Origin: Phorcus lineatus
Lineage: Eukaryota; Mollusca; Gastropoda; Trochida; Trochidae
Length of the DNA: 64,000 bases
Reading direction: 5' to 3'
NCBI GenBank assembly: GCA_921293015.1
Contig: OV121097.1
Coordinates: 18,351,924-18,415,923 of the forward strand
Shown here: positions 21,866 through 34,968 of the stretch, in pieces
Layout of the letters: each line of letters opens with the position of its first letter
Position numbering within the stretch: the first letter of the stretch is position 1
The notes under the pieces: model-generated
Seen by the model: only the letters and a program-made list of their open reading frames with translations
Databases searched by the model: none
Told to the model about the DNA's origin: nothing
Translations under genes and position numbers: made by a program

Positions 21866-24472
21866 TTGTATAGAAATCAAAGTAATACTCATCTTGTTTG
21901 TGGTTGTTCCATTGTTCTGTTTTTAGAGCGTTGTTATCTTCGCAATGTGCTATTTTTCTCCTTGGTGTTACCATTCCCTTGCACTTCTGTGGGAGGGGTG
22001 AAGAGAGGAGATCCCCCCGTGGGTTCGTTTCTCATTATATAACTGTTTTGGTCTATGTCCGTGGCTGTACCTTTTTTGCTATAATGACATTGTTAAGTTC
22101 TGATCCCGTGAATGGTTTGTTATACCTTAAAGTCATAGTCTCATTTTTGCAAGGCAAATTGTAATGCATGCCGGACAAATAGTTCACCACTCACAGAAAT
22201 CTTTCCCCTGACGTTTGCAACAATTTTCAGAAATCTGCAGGCATTCTAGCCCTCAATAATGAAGTTCAAACTACCCTACCCTATGTCTTTGGCGAGCATT
22301 AGTCCTTACCACGTCATTTCGCTAAGGCCGTGACGAAGAACACATACAATTTCCCAGCTGAATATCCAATGAAAATAGCTAATAACTTAGCTTTTATCAA
22401 ATACAGATATAACCAAAAGTTGGTAAACTCAATGAAGAAGGCGTCTGTCATAAGTATATCGGCGCTGCAATAACCAGATTTCCGGTGTTTCGCTTTGGCG
22501 ATGGGATTGCACTTGATTCGGTACCTCATCGGTCTGAAACGGCATACGCCAATAAGCTGCTCCATCCAAAACTGTAAAACGGGCATAAAAATGAAAATCT
22601 TTGTTTTCTGAGTTGGAATTGTTGCGTTGGCTGCCTTTATAATTGCTTCTGTGATGTTTTGATTACAAGTATTAGTGTTGTCATTTTTAGTGTCTTCATT
22701 AATGAGTTGAGCACATATATTTTGAAATATGTTCCAGTTGGCTTTATCAAAATTCCAACCTTTATGGTTGTTATTATTACTGTTAGATTGTTGTAAGTGT
22801 TTGGTGTTATGACTTTTTCACGATGTACTTTTTTTTAAATGTGTGTCATCGTCGGTAGAAGTTCTTGAGCCAAATCTCCTTCTCTTAATTTATTGGTTGA
22901 ATATACATTCTCCAAGTTCATTGGTTCAAAATGACTGGACGCCGTGACAATAAACTTAGTAGCAGTCGAATGCCAAGAGTTATAAGTATTAGTGTTGTTC
23001 ATATCCAGATTGTGAAGTTCTCTACCTACTATCATTGTTTGTGAAAATACAGCTACATGTAGAGGGTTGTTCATCATGCATACCGGGTGTTCATGATAAC
23101 ACCCCTGGCCATGAACACTTGATATGACATTTAAGTTAATATTTCACATTGTCTTAAATCACTCACTTACGAGGGGGGCTCAATATGTTTTGCAACTTCA
23201 ACATAAAACAAACTCGTATAACCAATTTATACTTTTTCGGAAAATTATTTACATTAGATACACACACAAACATTGGTTCATAATATCAAGTAAGTTATGT
23301 AACTAATATACATGTTAATTGGACACAATATTTCGAATTCTGAACACTTATAGGGCCCTTTCATCGATTATCAGTGAAAACAAGATAATCTCATAGGGGG
23401 CCAAGTTGAGGGGGCGATTTTGTCTTAACCCAGGTCAAAAGGTATTTTGGCTCTTACTAAAGCCAAATTAAAAATCATGAAACATACTCTGTGTCAATTC
23501 TGGGGACCCATCTTGCAGATACCCTGGACATACCAAGATGATCATGAATGATGTTTTTATTCAACACTTCCAACTGATATCTGGACTTCCAAACACAGTT
23601 CAGACACTTTCACACGGCAGTAAGCTAAAATTCTTCTTAGTGACTTCTGGGGGCGTGCCCCTTTTAAACTGAAGAGACCAGCGACAAACTGTTGAATAGT
23701 TAGGCGTACACTTACCGATCACATTGTACATGCAATTATGTATTCCTGTAGCTTTGCATCCCACCTTGGTAAGGAACGTGATCACAGCGCGTTGTACATC
23801 TGAGAGAATCTATGATTAAGAAGACCCCTATGTCAGTGCAGCTACTATATCTTAATAACTTGTGTCTAGAAATTGTTTTGACATGTGTCAATGATATATT
23901 TTGACTAAAGCAACGCCTGCTATAAGCTGACACTGTTTATGAAGACATAAATGTCCAGCTTGTAAAACCCTAACCCCCTCGTATACTCGGCGTTAAATGG
24001 ACATGTCAACTTATATACAGTAGAATTTGTGTTGAAGCCCAAAGCTACAAGGATAAACAAACTGTGCTTCCATTATGAGGCATTTAAGTTTGCATAGACG
24101 GATATAAACTGAGAAGACAAATATACAAATGTACTGAATGTCTGAATGTACAACAATTGCGTTGTTCGCGTGCCGTACTTACGTGATAAACTCTAGTTTT
24201 CAGGAGACAAAAATACAATGTCACAAGTCAAACATCTCTTATTGTGCAAACTAAGAGACATCCCGTGAGTTGTTTGAACCGCATAAGTCATATGTTATCA
24301 ATCGTGTCCTGTGATCGAGACGCATTGAACGTCGCTAGAAACTGCCATGTTTATGCTAATATGTTCACTATGTTCGAGGTGTCTTTTTATCGTTTCAAGA
24401 AATTTCAAAACAAATATGGCGGACCTCAATGAAAGAGACCGATTGAATGGCACTTATAAGATATGAATGTAC
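21866..24472. other. Intergenic, nothing recognised
   Basis: AT-rich. Short open frames on both strands (for example 22314-22586 and 22835-23077, minus) show no recognisable domain. Confidence 0.6.
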
Positions 24473-25989
24473 ACAAACTCTTCAAAAAAAGAAACTTGAC
24501 ACTGACTTTCAAAGTTCAAGAAAGACCACAGATGCAAGTTAAACATTGAAATGAAAACTAAAACGCTGTTTGAAGATCTCTGTTCAGTAAATTCTATTCA
24601 GAATAAGCATGATCTTGAAATGCACAGGTGCACAAGTGTTTCAACATCACAGGGGTGCACAAATGTCAGTATCGGGTATGGCCACCATTGGCATTGATTA
24701 TTTCTTGGCACCGACGACCCATGGATGCAATCAAGTTGTCAATCACAGGCTGTGGAATGTTCTGCCATTCGTGCTGAAGTGCTGCAAGAAGTCCTGGAAG
24801 TGTTTGGGGTGGTGGATTCCTACTGAGCACGCGTCGATCCAGTTCGTCCCAGAGATGCTCAATTGGTGACAAATCTGGTGACCTGGCTGGCCATGGCAAT
24901 GTCTGGACATTGTTACGCTGTAAAAAGTCTTGACAAACACGTGCAACATGTGGCCGAGCATTGTCCTGCTGAAAGAGACCACCATGGGCGTTGACGTGAG
25001 GAATAACGTAAGGCTGTAGGATCAAGTCCCTATACCGTACTCCTGTGAGGTTACCCACAATATGCACAAGGGGTGTCCTAACACCGTGACGAATCCCGGC
25101 CCACACCATGACACTCCCACCTCCAAATGGGACAACCTCCTGAACACAGTTGGCAGCATAACGTTCTCCACGACGTCGGTATACACGTGCTCGCCCATCA
25201 CTTCGTCGAAGCAGAAAATGGGACTCATCGGTGAAGAGAACGGTTATCCACCTTGCACGTACCCATCTCATCCTCTGTTGACACCACTGGAGACGTTCCG
25301 CCAGATGACGTTCCTTTAAAACGGGACGTCGAACCGGTCGTCGTGGGAAAAGTCCAGCCTCTCTCAGCCTGTTGCGTACCGTTTGATCGGAAATTCGACG
25401 CAGGCCTGGTATCTGCGTTGTTGTTTACGTTGCTGTCCTGGTGCGTTCCCGAAGGTGGAGCATTAGGATGTACCGATCTTTGGCCCAAGTAGTCACCCTT
25501 GTTCTGCCTGACCTTGGCCTATCATCAACGCTGTTTCGGGTGTTGAAACGGGTCCACAATGAAGAGATGGTCTGTCTGGACACGCCAAAGTGTGTTGCAA
25601 CATCTCGCTGCGTCGCTCCTGCTTGCAGTCTGCCAATAGCTTTGTTGCGTTGCGCTCTGTTCAGTCTTGGCATTCTTCAGGTCGCTGTACCGATGTTGTG
25701 TAGTCTGAATGAACAGCGGCTGATATGGCTTTTTATACCCCTAAAGCAGACGTGTCTGCATGTAAACCTTCATGATCCCATGCTGCACGTGCTTTGGCAG
25801 AAAATGCATTTGGACGAATCGTTCGTCCCTGAACACAACGTAAACTTTTTGGGCTATTGTTTTTGATAAATTTACTCTTTTGAGCAAGCCTTTCTTTAAC
25901 TTACAGGTATGTATCATGAAAAAAATTGACCCGTTTCGAAAAAATACATTTCGCATGAATGTCATGTTTCTTTTTTTTTGGAGAGTTTA
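24473..25989 (-). mobile_element. Tc1-like DNA transposon, nearly intact
   Basis: About 1.5 kb. The ends are inverted: AAACTCTTCAAAAAAAGAAAC from 24476 against the reverse complement of 25963-25988, AAACTCTCC followed by A9 and GAAACATGACA. TA is present next to both ends, as expected for the family, but the outermost bases do not align perfectly. It carries one transposase gene on the minus strand. Confidence 0.82.
24666..25673 (-). pseudogene. Tc1-like transposase with one premature stop
   Basis: 336 codons counting the final stop, in a single frame, starting MPRLNRAQRNKAIGRLQAG. The paired helix-turn-helix comes first (TQRDVATHFGVSRQTISSLW, then a second half up to QTVRNRLREAG). The catalytic triad follows: Asp in FTDESHF, Asp in FQQDNARPH, Glu in SPIEHLWDEL. 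There are 34 residues between the last two, the DD34E signature of Tc1. The only break seen is a TAA at 25425-25427, between the two halves of the DNA-binding region. It ends NANGGHTRY. Confidence 0.88.
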
Positions 25990-26131
25990 CTTTTCAAAAA
26001 ACCTGATTGCTGGCTGATTCAGAATTTTGGAGGCAAATGAATATTTCAGTTTGAAATAATGGTTCTGTCTGACAATTTTGTAAGATATCGCTTATCAGAT
26101 GTTTGTAATATGGAATGTTGATTGCCATCTA

Positions 26132-27179
26132 GGCTGTGTTCCATTACAATGAATATGAATTTGTTAACACTGTATTGAATTTAAAAGAAATTCACTTCCA
26201 TACGGGCATATTTGAGGAGAATCATTGCCGTTTCGTGTCGGGTGTCGTAGGCTCCCTTGCTCAAGCCGTCAGGTTAACTTTAACTTCTATTTGACCACTA
26301 ATTCTCATTGGTTTGCCGCTGATATCATTAAGCAATCACAAAGCGCGTCTCTTGATAGCCTTTTAAGAGCTTGCAAACAATAACGCTAGTAGAAGTTGAA
26401 ACTCATGAATATTCGATTTAACTCAGAATAAGTTCTTTAAGTTAAGTTATAACATTTTAGTCTTTGACAAAACAAGGGTCAATCTCATTAGCATATAAAC
26501 GTCACATGTGACTAATATAAAATTATCAAGAAACTTAATATTGGTATTTGTATATGTTTTTGGTTGTTTTGGTTTCTCGGCATGTTTATGGTTAATTTGT
26601 TTCACGAAATTAAAAATTATTCAACGATTACTACAAACTAAAAGACGAAACGTTTATTCAACGTAACTGTTTCCAGAATAAGCATTTGGATTGATATGGT
26701 CTACAAAAGGATAACGTTGAGGAATGCAGTTTTTGCTTTGCGAAAAATAACTCAATAAGTTCGATTTGACTTGTTTGCCCAACAATCCCAGCTAGGGTAA
26801 ATTAAATGTACATAAAATGCATTAATTCGGGTATTTAGGCAGTTTGACATTCGGAAAACATTTGGAAGTTTTTGTTTTCCGAGATCTGAAAAGCGTGCAA
26901 TCGAAATGCAACTCGCCTGCACCATAGATTACGGGGCGAATTCGCTGATTGGCTGATTTGAATTATGTCAGAGGCAAACCTGACGGCTCACGTAACGGAG
27001 CCTGGTGAGATATACACGCGTAATGTAGCGGAGCATGTAGATTTCATTTCAATGAGATTGGGTTGTGTTCCATTTCATTGAATATGAATTTGTTAACACT
27101 GTATTGAATTTAAAAGAATATTCACTTTTATCGGTGCATATTTGTGGAGAATTTTTTCCGTTTCGTTTCAGATGTCGTA
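26132..27179. repeat. Composite repeat: 118-bp direct repeats enclosing an inverted-repeat unit
   Basis: 26132-26249 and 27062-27179 are alike (GAATATGAATTTGTTAACAC, TGTATTGAATTTAAAAGAA). Between them, 26249-26275 (GGCTCC...GCCGTCAGGTT) is inverted at 26978-27003 (AACCTGACGGC...GGAGCC). This suggests a 0.75-kb inverted-repeat element next to a duplicated segment. No ORF. Confidence 0.5.
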
Positions 27180-29167
27180 TAAAATAGAATATTCTTTCAG
27201 GGGTATTTTGAAGATAAAGTGATCAGTAATCGCATACATTTATTAACTTATTCACAACAAAAATCTCTAGTATTGAAAACGAGGTGAAACAGTCATAATT
27301 CAATACTCTCAGTATATCGAAAAAACTATGAGCGCATATTAACCAGCAATTGTTGCGATATTTGGTTAAACAATAAAAGCAACTTTATAACTTGCTTATG
27401 TGAATAAAAATAATTGAAAAAAACCCACATTAAAATTTGCTCCAAATATGGTCCAGTTTTCATCATTTCATGATTCAGCAACTCGACTTTAACCACATAA
27501 TGAAAGTGATGAAAACTGGATGATAACATGTAGCCATTCCCTCACACATTTACTACACAACTTATTAGAGGTGCTGTTTTAAGATTAATTGTGGATAGCG
27601 AACGGTAGATCTAACGACACCCATTTGAGTACCCTACGTGACCTCAAGTGCACTAATTCTGAACATCGCGAACACTGTGCTAACGGATGAATTAACGCTG
27701 CGCGTAAGAACATTTCCAGGTATCGTGTCACAGGGACATCAGCTGCAGGCTGTGTGAGAAAATGAATTAATAATTAAAATGAAGTAAAATTCAAAAATTA
27801 AAATATAATCATTAGACCAAAAATAAGATTTGATTGTCAGAATGTTGCCATATTTTGGTAGGTTATAGTGAAAACAGTGTAAATACAGTCTCTGACCTTA
27901 ACAGTTAACAACGAGACATACTATGTATGCAATGGTTTATAAAAGCTATATGAAATGGATAACACCTGTACAGTCATAGTTTGCATGCCAGAACCACACC
28001 TTTCAATAGAATACCTGTAATCTTCTTTCCTTTTTCAAAATAACTTCCAAATAGATGGGAAATATAAAACTTGAAATTAACCAGTGTAGGCATATAGGAG
28101 AAACAACCCGAAACAGTTTATATTGGCATGAAGGTCTTATCTTTGATCTGGAATCAAAACTATTTCGTTTCTTAACTACGAGTTCGGAAGCGTCCATAAA
28201 ATATTCTATTTCGCCGTCCATGGATGCAAGTCGGAGGTGATTTATTTAATCTCTTCAAACGTTTTTCAGCACTAAACGAATAGAAATTTTCCTAATTGCA
28301 TTTTATTCAAAGATATAAGAGGAGAACAGTTTACAAACATAGGTAGCTGCCTTCGAAACGCAACCTTAAAGATGGGGCTATAATTCTTTATTTTTAACCC
28401 TTGCCAAAATTTCGAATTTGGAACGAAATAGTAGAGGAAATTAACAGCTTATCAAAATTTATGCATCAAAGGCGGGTTGGCTGGTGAAAAGACGCGTTCT
28501 CAGTGATTAGAGCGGATATAGAAATGCACTGAGAGCGACCAGTGGCTGTGTACAAAACCACTCAGTGAACAAGAATAGGACATATATTCAATATGTCATC
28601 GATACAACCACTTTCAGCATACAGACCGATCCACTGGAATATTTAACATCATCTATCTCACCTTTATGAGTGCATATTAACTCTATCTACCCAACCAACC
28701 ACTGTTACTCATCTTTTGAATCACGGAATTTGCAGATTAACGGAAATGAATCACAATGACGAGTTGTTTTCTTATTCTTTAATGTTCGTTCACGTGACCT
28801 CATGTTTTCGTTCCACCTTGGAAACTTTCGATTTGAATCGGACCTAGAATCTCAGTAACATTCATAGCGGACCGTCGACCAAGTGAGTTTGCCAGTGGTG
28901 GATAGAAAAAAAAGGCAGGCATCAAAGTAGAATGCACAGGACGGTCTGAAGGTTAAACATGAATAAAGAGTGAGGGATGACCTGGAATAAAATATGCATG
29001 GAAGTGTTCTCTTTTCACCATTTGAATCAGCAAAACGCTGAACGAACCGATGGGCAAGTCTTGTAACTTATCAGGGTTTATTTTCGCGGCACCAAGATAT
29101 TAGTCCACCGGCCCAGAGGGGTCCCCATGCAAAAACTCATCATTCATGACTTCGACCGGTAACAATT
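27180..29167. other. Intergenic, nothing recognised
   Basis: AT-rich non-coding DNA; no domain or repeat identified by eye. Confidence 0.6.
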
Positions 29168-29565
29168 CTATTTTCTCTTCTCTACAGTCAATGTATATCA
29201 TTTTATTTTACATTATTTGCACTGATAGTAGAATTATGAGTACCTGTAACCATTTTGTGTACTTATGTGTACTTATAACACATAAATTAAGTGTCCAAAA
29301 GCAAACCAAGGGACCTACCGCTAATCTACTATCATTGAAATACACCAACTCAGCCTTGGTAAAAAACTATTTTCTCTTCTCTAAAGTTAATGTATATTAT
29401 TTTATTTAACATTATATGCACTTAGAGTAGAATTATGGATACTTGCAACTCTTTTGTGTATTTGTGTACTTATATCAATCAAGGTTAAGTGTCCAAAAGC
29501 AAACTAAGGGACCTACCATTAATCTACTATCATTGAAATACACCAAATCAGCCTTGGAAAAAACT
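29168..29565. repeat. Two tandem copies of a 199-bp segment
   Basis: ATTTTCTCTTCTCTA begins at about 29169 and 29369. Both copies share GTGTCCAAAAGCAAAC, AAGGGACCTACC and CTACTATCATTGAAATACAC. The copies differ by scattered substitutions and small indels. Confidence 0.8.
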
Positions 29566-29608
29566 CACAATTTGTATTTTGAATGTGCTGTTTTACTTTG
29601 TGTGGTGT

Positions 29609-29636
29609 GGGGGGGGGGGGGGGGGGGGGGGGGGGG
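29609..29636 (+). repeat. Poly-G run of 28 bases
   Basis: An uninterrupted run of G preceded by GTGTGGTGT. It can form a G-quadruplex, and its true length is unreliable in an assembly. Confidence 0.9.
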
Positions 29637-29639
29637 TGC

Positions 29640-30820
29640 AGATTAAGTTAATAAAGAAAGCTTCAGTGACTTGGAAAATGCACAGAGTCAATTAGAGTTT
29701 GAAGGTACCACAGCAAAGCCGTTAGTGTAAAGGAGGATAACTCTTGGCAGTGCGTCGTTCAGCGTTACAAGGTGTGCGTGTGACGCAGTTTAACATAGAA
29801 AATTATACTTACGGCGAGTGGCCGGTTTTAGCCAATGAGTAGCCAACATGGCTGTGCAAGTCGAGATAAAAATCCTTATACCGTTTTCAAGCATATGGGT
29901 GGAATTACCTCAATAACTTCTAGAATTACACTCAAACTAGTTATTCTCAACACTGTTTCACTAAACATTTTTAATGTTCAACTGTATATCCTTAAGTGTT
30001 TGTTTATACCTGCACGAGGATAGTTGACCGCTTTCACCATTGTATTCGGAAATTGAATCTGCGGTAATCCACGTCTTTATTGTTGTAATAATGTCTCCAA
30101 TACATAAGGTTATGTACAGGAGGGTCGCGAAATTGCACACGGCAACGGATGAAGTCCACACAGTTGCTCCTCGCTGGCTATTCTCTCTTTTCCAAAGCAA
30201 TCCGGTGGATGAATTTGGTCCCTTATTTGGGTCTGTCGTTATCATCCATGAATGCTGGCCTCGAGGTCTTCATGCTGTAGCACCCCCTTCATGTACGTCT
30301 CACTCTGTATCGTTTCCTTCAAGGAAAAGAAATTTTGCAGCAATGCAGATTTGGATCTTTTTCGAAGTTGAGTCTATCTATCTGACTCTATAAAATCAGT
30401 TTATTTTTTTAGTAAGTCACCTTTATATGAAACAGTCAGTGTTCAAGTTTTTGTTATCAATTTCATCATCATGTTTGCTGTTCAAATCATTATTTATTAA
30501 TTGAAGTGGACAGGTTGTGTCACAATATTTCTATATCAAAGAGATTATGTACATGCTCATGCTACTGCTAATTTTATCATAATTTAAGAAGCTAACTTAT
30601 TCCAAAATGTTACTGGGAAGATCCAACTCAAGACAAGATACGGCCCTTATTTTTGTCAAAAGGCGCTCTTAAGAAATGTTTGAAAATTCTCTTCCTAGCA
30701 GCAAAGCAAAGACGACTTTCTCCAAAATATCCCTATTTAATAATTCTATATTGTATTTATCACGTAAACTTTACCTGTATACAAACATTAATCATATCTC
30801 CTTGCTATTATATTATTCTC
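29640..30820. other. Intergenic, nothing recognised
   Basis: A 117-codon frame at 30040-30393 has no recognisable domain and I do not call it a gene. Confidence 0.55.
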
Positions 30821-30824
30821 TGTA

Positions 30825-31030
30825 TTGCGGGCTTTCTCCCTGCAGTGATAGAAATATCTTGAAAGCGGCGTTAAACTCCAATAACCTCACCTCACCTCCA
30901 ACAAGTCATAAAAATGCGTGTTGCGGGCTTTCTCCCTTCAATAATACTAGCAGCCGCGATATAGGTGAAATACTCTTGAAAGCGGCGTTAAACCCCAACT
31001 CACTTCACTTCCAACAGGTCCTAAAAATGC
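30825..31030 (+). repeat. Two tandem copies of a mollusc-type dispersed repeat end
   Basis: Two units about 96 bp apart, each with TTGCGGGCTTTCTCCCT..., (ATACT)CTTGAAAGCGGCGTTAAAC, a CTCAC/TTCAC run and TAAAAATGC. The GAAA(T/A)...GAAAGCGGCGTTAAAC end resembles a very common molluscan SINE/MITE tail. Confidence 0.6.
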
Positions 31031-31669
31031 CATGTCTTCGAATTCACCTTGTAACGTAAAAGGAGAACGTCCCGAATGTGGACACTCCTGCAATTCAAAT
31101 ACAGAGAAAACCTATCAGAAGTTACAATGTTGCATTTTTTAATATGCACGTGCATAGTATGTTGTGTTTTTATGCTCGATTTTCATTTGCATTCGGATAC
31201 TGCTTATCCATTGTTGATGGTTGTCAACAAGGGCCGTTGTTTTCTACCGTTATATGATTATCGCTCTACGTTTGCATCATCAAGTTTATTCGCTTAATTG
31301 TCCATCTTAGTGAAAATATGATATAATTTGCGATGTATTTAAATTATCCTTGTATGGGGAATGCTGATGTGTTTCACTTCGTAACTGACGATTCAATGTA
31401 CCATTACATGACTTAATTCAATTTTTACTGTCAATCATGGAGCTTTTGGCAGCTCGCGGTGGGTTTGAAAAAGTCTGTTAATAACATCAGTAAAATTTAT
31501 GTAATGCAATTGACGTCCAATTTGCAAACGATATTTAAATTACATGATATTTACACTAAGATACACTATAATAGGTGAGGAAACTTTCGGGATGCAGTTG
31601 TAAACCGTAGAATTTTAGAATTTGGGATGCTTAAATTATGCCTTTATGTGTATTTACGTGTAGCAATGG

Positions 31670-31830
31670 TTAAAGCTCTCTTAGACGACGAGGCGCTGCA
31701 GGAGGCGAGTCTGCGACTTATCTACAGTGCTGGGTGGTGTGCTGCTCACCTGGCCGCGGGGTCACTCGGTACACCGCTACTCCCTTCACAACCACCCATT
31801 ATGTGGTGAATGTTCCCAAGTACGCACCTC
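31670..31830. other. Unexplained GC-rich patch 1
   Basis: Base composition rises sharply over about 160 bp against an AT-rich background. It is open in more than one frame, but none resembles a known protein. It could be a decayed exon, a repeat or a regulatory patch. Confidence 0.35.
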
Positions 31831-32339
31831 TAAACATGATGAATGCTTTGATGTATCCACATTGCAGTTGCTTTTATATGCTTATAATATTCCCTTTAAA
31901 CAACCTGAGGTCGTAGTTTAAATATTTGATGATTTGTAAAACTGAATTTATAGTAGGCAGACTGCAAACGGGGAATAACTGTGAATGTTGATCTTTACAA
32001 GTACAGTCTGCTTCACAAGTTTCAAAACATATGTCAAGGTCAACATTCATTGATTTCGACTAGTCATAGTTAAGTTAGGCAGCCATCATAACAGATTATT
32101 AGTTGGCAGGCTTGTCATTTACTTCAAAGGAGATATTTTATTCACACGCTGACCGTTGATACGAAGATGCAGACACGTAGAGGTTGGAAGGCATACAATA
32201 AAGTTATTGATAGGCTACAGTATGTTCATGCTTCACGCGTGTACTTTGAACTCGTATACATGGCTCCTACAGGCATTGGTTAGCAGACATTGGATGCGCC
32301 AAGGAAAGATATAATAGTTGTTTAGAGGAACAACGAGTT

Positions 32340-32590
32340 GTACTGTTGCAATCTACCCCGGACGGTCTCCCCCTAACCACTCTGATCTCTCCTCTACCCA
32401 GCCAACAGGTTACCTACGTCAAGCGACTGAGACAGGGGAGTCAGCCATTGTGTGATGATTTGCTAATCCCGATGCGGCTCATTACCCCGGCGAGCCGTCT
32501 GTGTCGTGTTATCCCACCCATCTCGTCTCACACAGATCCGCGACGCCCTGGCAATCCCAGGAAACATTGTGAGCTTTACTTCTTCCCCGT
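32340..32590. other. Unexplained GC-rich patch 2
   Basis: A second compositional island, open for 85 codons on the plus strand (32346-32603) but with no recognisable domain. Confidence 0.35.
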
Positions 32591-33128
32591 ACCCACACTT
32601 TGATGTTTATACAACATCGACTTAATATCTCATTATCAACGGTTTTATTAAAAAACCGCCTCAACGAGTCTTTGCTCGTTGACAAGTATGGTAGAGAATA
32701 CTTGAAATATTTGCTGTATTGTCATCTTTAATTACATCATCATAAAGGTCATTTGTTATGTATTGCACGTTATGTAGGTAGGTCGTTGTACTCTAGATTC
32801 TAAAGTTCTGATACAGGCATCCTGTTTTGGTGTGACTGATGGTGCAGACCAATACTCAAGCTTTGGATGGGGTTGTACACTGTACACAAGAGATCTTGCA
32901 AACAAGAAGGACACTGTTTCTATACGCCTGACTCTACTTGTTGTCGAAATAAAACATGATCGTTTGTCTGATTGTTTTAAATATCACGCTCCCAAGTTAA
33001 TCGTCTACATTTACGCTCAGCTAAGACAAACATTCATGCTGGTGCGTCGAAGTACATATTCTAAAGAGTGAATGAAATCACCGACCAGTGATTATTAAGT
33101 CGAAAGTATTTGATTCAGTGTGAGCCGC

Positions 33129-33610
33129 AACGACAACTACCATCACCACAACGACAATTACCAACACCACAACCACTACTATCATAATCACAACGGCCAC
33201 TACCGTCATCACAACAACTACTACCATCATCACAACGACAAATACCAACACCACAACCACTACTATCATCATCACAACGACTACTACCATAATCACAAAG
33301 TCTATAACCATTATCACAACGACTAGTGTATCATTATCACAACGTCTATTTCCATCATTACAACGTATATTATCATTATCACAACGTCTATTATCATTAT
33401 CACAACGTCTATTATCATTATCACAACGTCTATAATCATCATCACAACGTCGAGAACCATCATCACAACGTCTATTTCCATCATCACAACTTCTTTTACC
33501 ATTATCACAAAATCTATTTTTTATCATCACAACGTATGAAAACATTATCACATCGTCTACTACAATTATCACAACGTCTATTATTAGCATAACAACGTCT
33601 ATCATTATCA
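33129..33610. repeat. CA-rich simple/minisatellite array (15-21 bp units)
   Basis: Degenerate CACAACGACTACCATCAT-type units on the left, then cleaner 21-bp units (TATTATCATTATCACAACGTC) from about 33360. The strand asymmetry creates long artefactual open frames on both strands. Confidence 0.85.
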
Positions 33611-33639
33611 CACTATTATGACCTGTTATTGTGACCACA

Positions 33640-34880
33640 CCAACTTTTGCCTGGTATTGCTTCTATTTCCACTTGTACAATCACACATGTTTGATCATAG
33701 TTGAGATGCAGTTAGTCCGCTGATCAAGACTCTACACATTTCAGTTGTCTGGGATCGCTAGGCAGCTGAATGTCTATTTGTAGGCATTGAAACTTAAAGT
33801 AAGAATTGTTTTTCGGAAGAGCTTATGTTAAATTGCCAATTGGTTTATCTCTGTGTCTTTGGCTAGGTGTACCAAGGATAATTATGTCATTAAGGTCATT
33901 ATAATGCGATAGTGGAACAAAAAAACTGGTGAAATGGTGACAAACACTAGGTAGTGCAAGGTAACAGTGACATTTATGACCTACGAAAACACGATTGGTC
34001 TTTCAACTCATGTTTCAATGAGTGGCAGGCCAACAGCCCTGATAACGCTAAGATTGTCAGGTGATGTAGCGAGCGATGAATTAGGAGATCAACCATGCCC
34101 AGTACTGCTGAACGTCATCTCACCGTTCACATAACCAAGTTCCATTCAATAAAAAACCAATGTTCTATTAATCGATAATATGCACTTTCAAAATAACTGT
34201 ACAGAAAGTTTCTGTAGGTGGCACGAAGTATGGGGTAAACACCCGAGTAATGCCGTACAACTCGTGCAATTGTTTGCATAGCTCTTTTTAATACCTACTG
34301 ATTATATAAAAATGTATTTTGAACAAATAGAATGGGCCCTTGTTCTTTTGATTATCTTCGTGCATATTCAAGAATACATTTAACGTTGTCATGACATCTT
34401 TTGAAATGATCCTTAATTTCTACAAACTGGAAAGAAGTAAAGATAACAGTGCGATCACCAGTAACATGAGTTTTCACATTGCGATATTGATACTCATTAG
34501 CATTTTTATTATATAAGCGAGTAAAGTCCTGTAGGAGAGCGCTATACTTACGACATCAAAATACAATTACAAGTATAAGGAAAAGTCCTAAACAAAAGCT
34601 ATAGTCATCAAATGGACCACTGGTTTGACAACCGATTTGACAAGAAGTTAGGCATGACAAAGTTAAACGAAAACGCAAACAGAAGGTCTCTGGACAAAGT
34701 CCAAGCGAGTTGAAATGACTCATCGTGGCTGGAGGAGGTTCCGACCGGCCGTGTGAAGATCTGTGTATGTTGGTACGGTCTCTATCGATCTGCACGCTGT
34801 GATATAGCCAGACGTCTCGTTCTCTTCTCCGCCAGCCTCTTGCTCCCGGCAGATGACGCTAACACTCATCGATACCCAGT
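33640..34880. other. Intergenic, nothing recognised
   Basis: No gene or repeat seen upstream of the candidate promoter region. Confidence 0.55.
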
Positions 34881-34883
34881 CGC

Positions 34884-34968
34884 GGTCAGTCTCCCGGACA
34901 TCGGTCACTATTGACCTATCAGCGGCCAGTATCCCGGACACCGGTCAAAACTGACCAATCAGCGGCCA
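34884..34968 (+). promoter_or_regulatory. Candidate promoter region of the pappalysin gene: 40-bp duplication with a CCAAT box
   Basis: Two 40-bp units (TCCCGGACAYCGGTCA...TGACC.ATCAGCGGCC) start at 34884 and 34924. The second carries ACCAATCAGCGG at 34954-34965, a perfect NF-Y type CCAAT site; the first has CCTATCAGCGG. The patch is GC-rich and lies about 700 bp upstream of the signal-peptide ATG. No TATA box is obvious. The promoter role is inferred from position and motif. Confidence 0.35.

Noticed and set aside
26132-27179. LTR-type element suggested by the 118-bp direct repeats
   Set aside because: No coding parts, no primer-binding site or polypurine tract seen, and the repeats do not start TG or end CA.
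30040-30393. 117-codon plus-strand frame in the intergenic region
   Set aside because: No recognisable domain, no splice or promoter support, and a competing antisense frame.
33078-33638. 186-codon Val/Asp-rich minus-strand frame and His/Asn/Tyr-rich plus-strand frames
   Set aside because: Produced by the CACAACG/ATCAT repeat array; no start context or domain.
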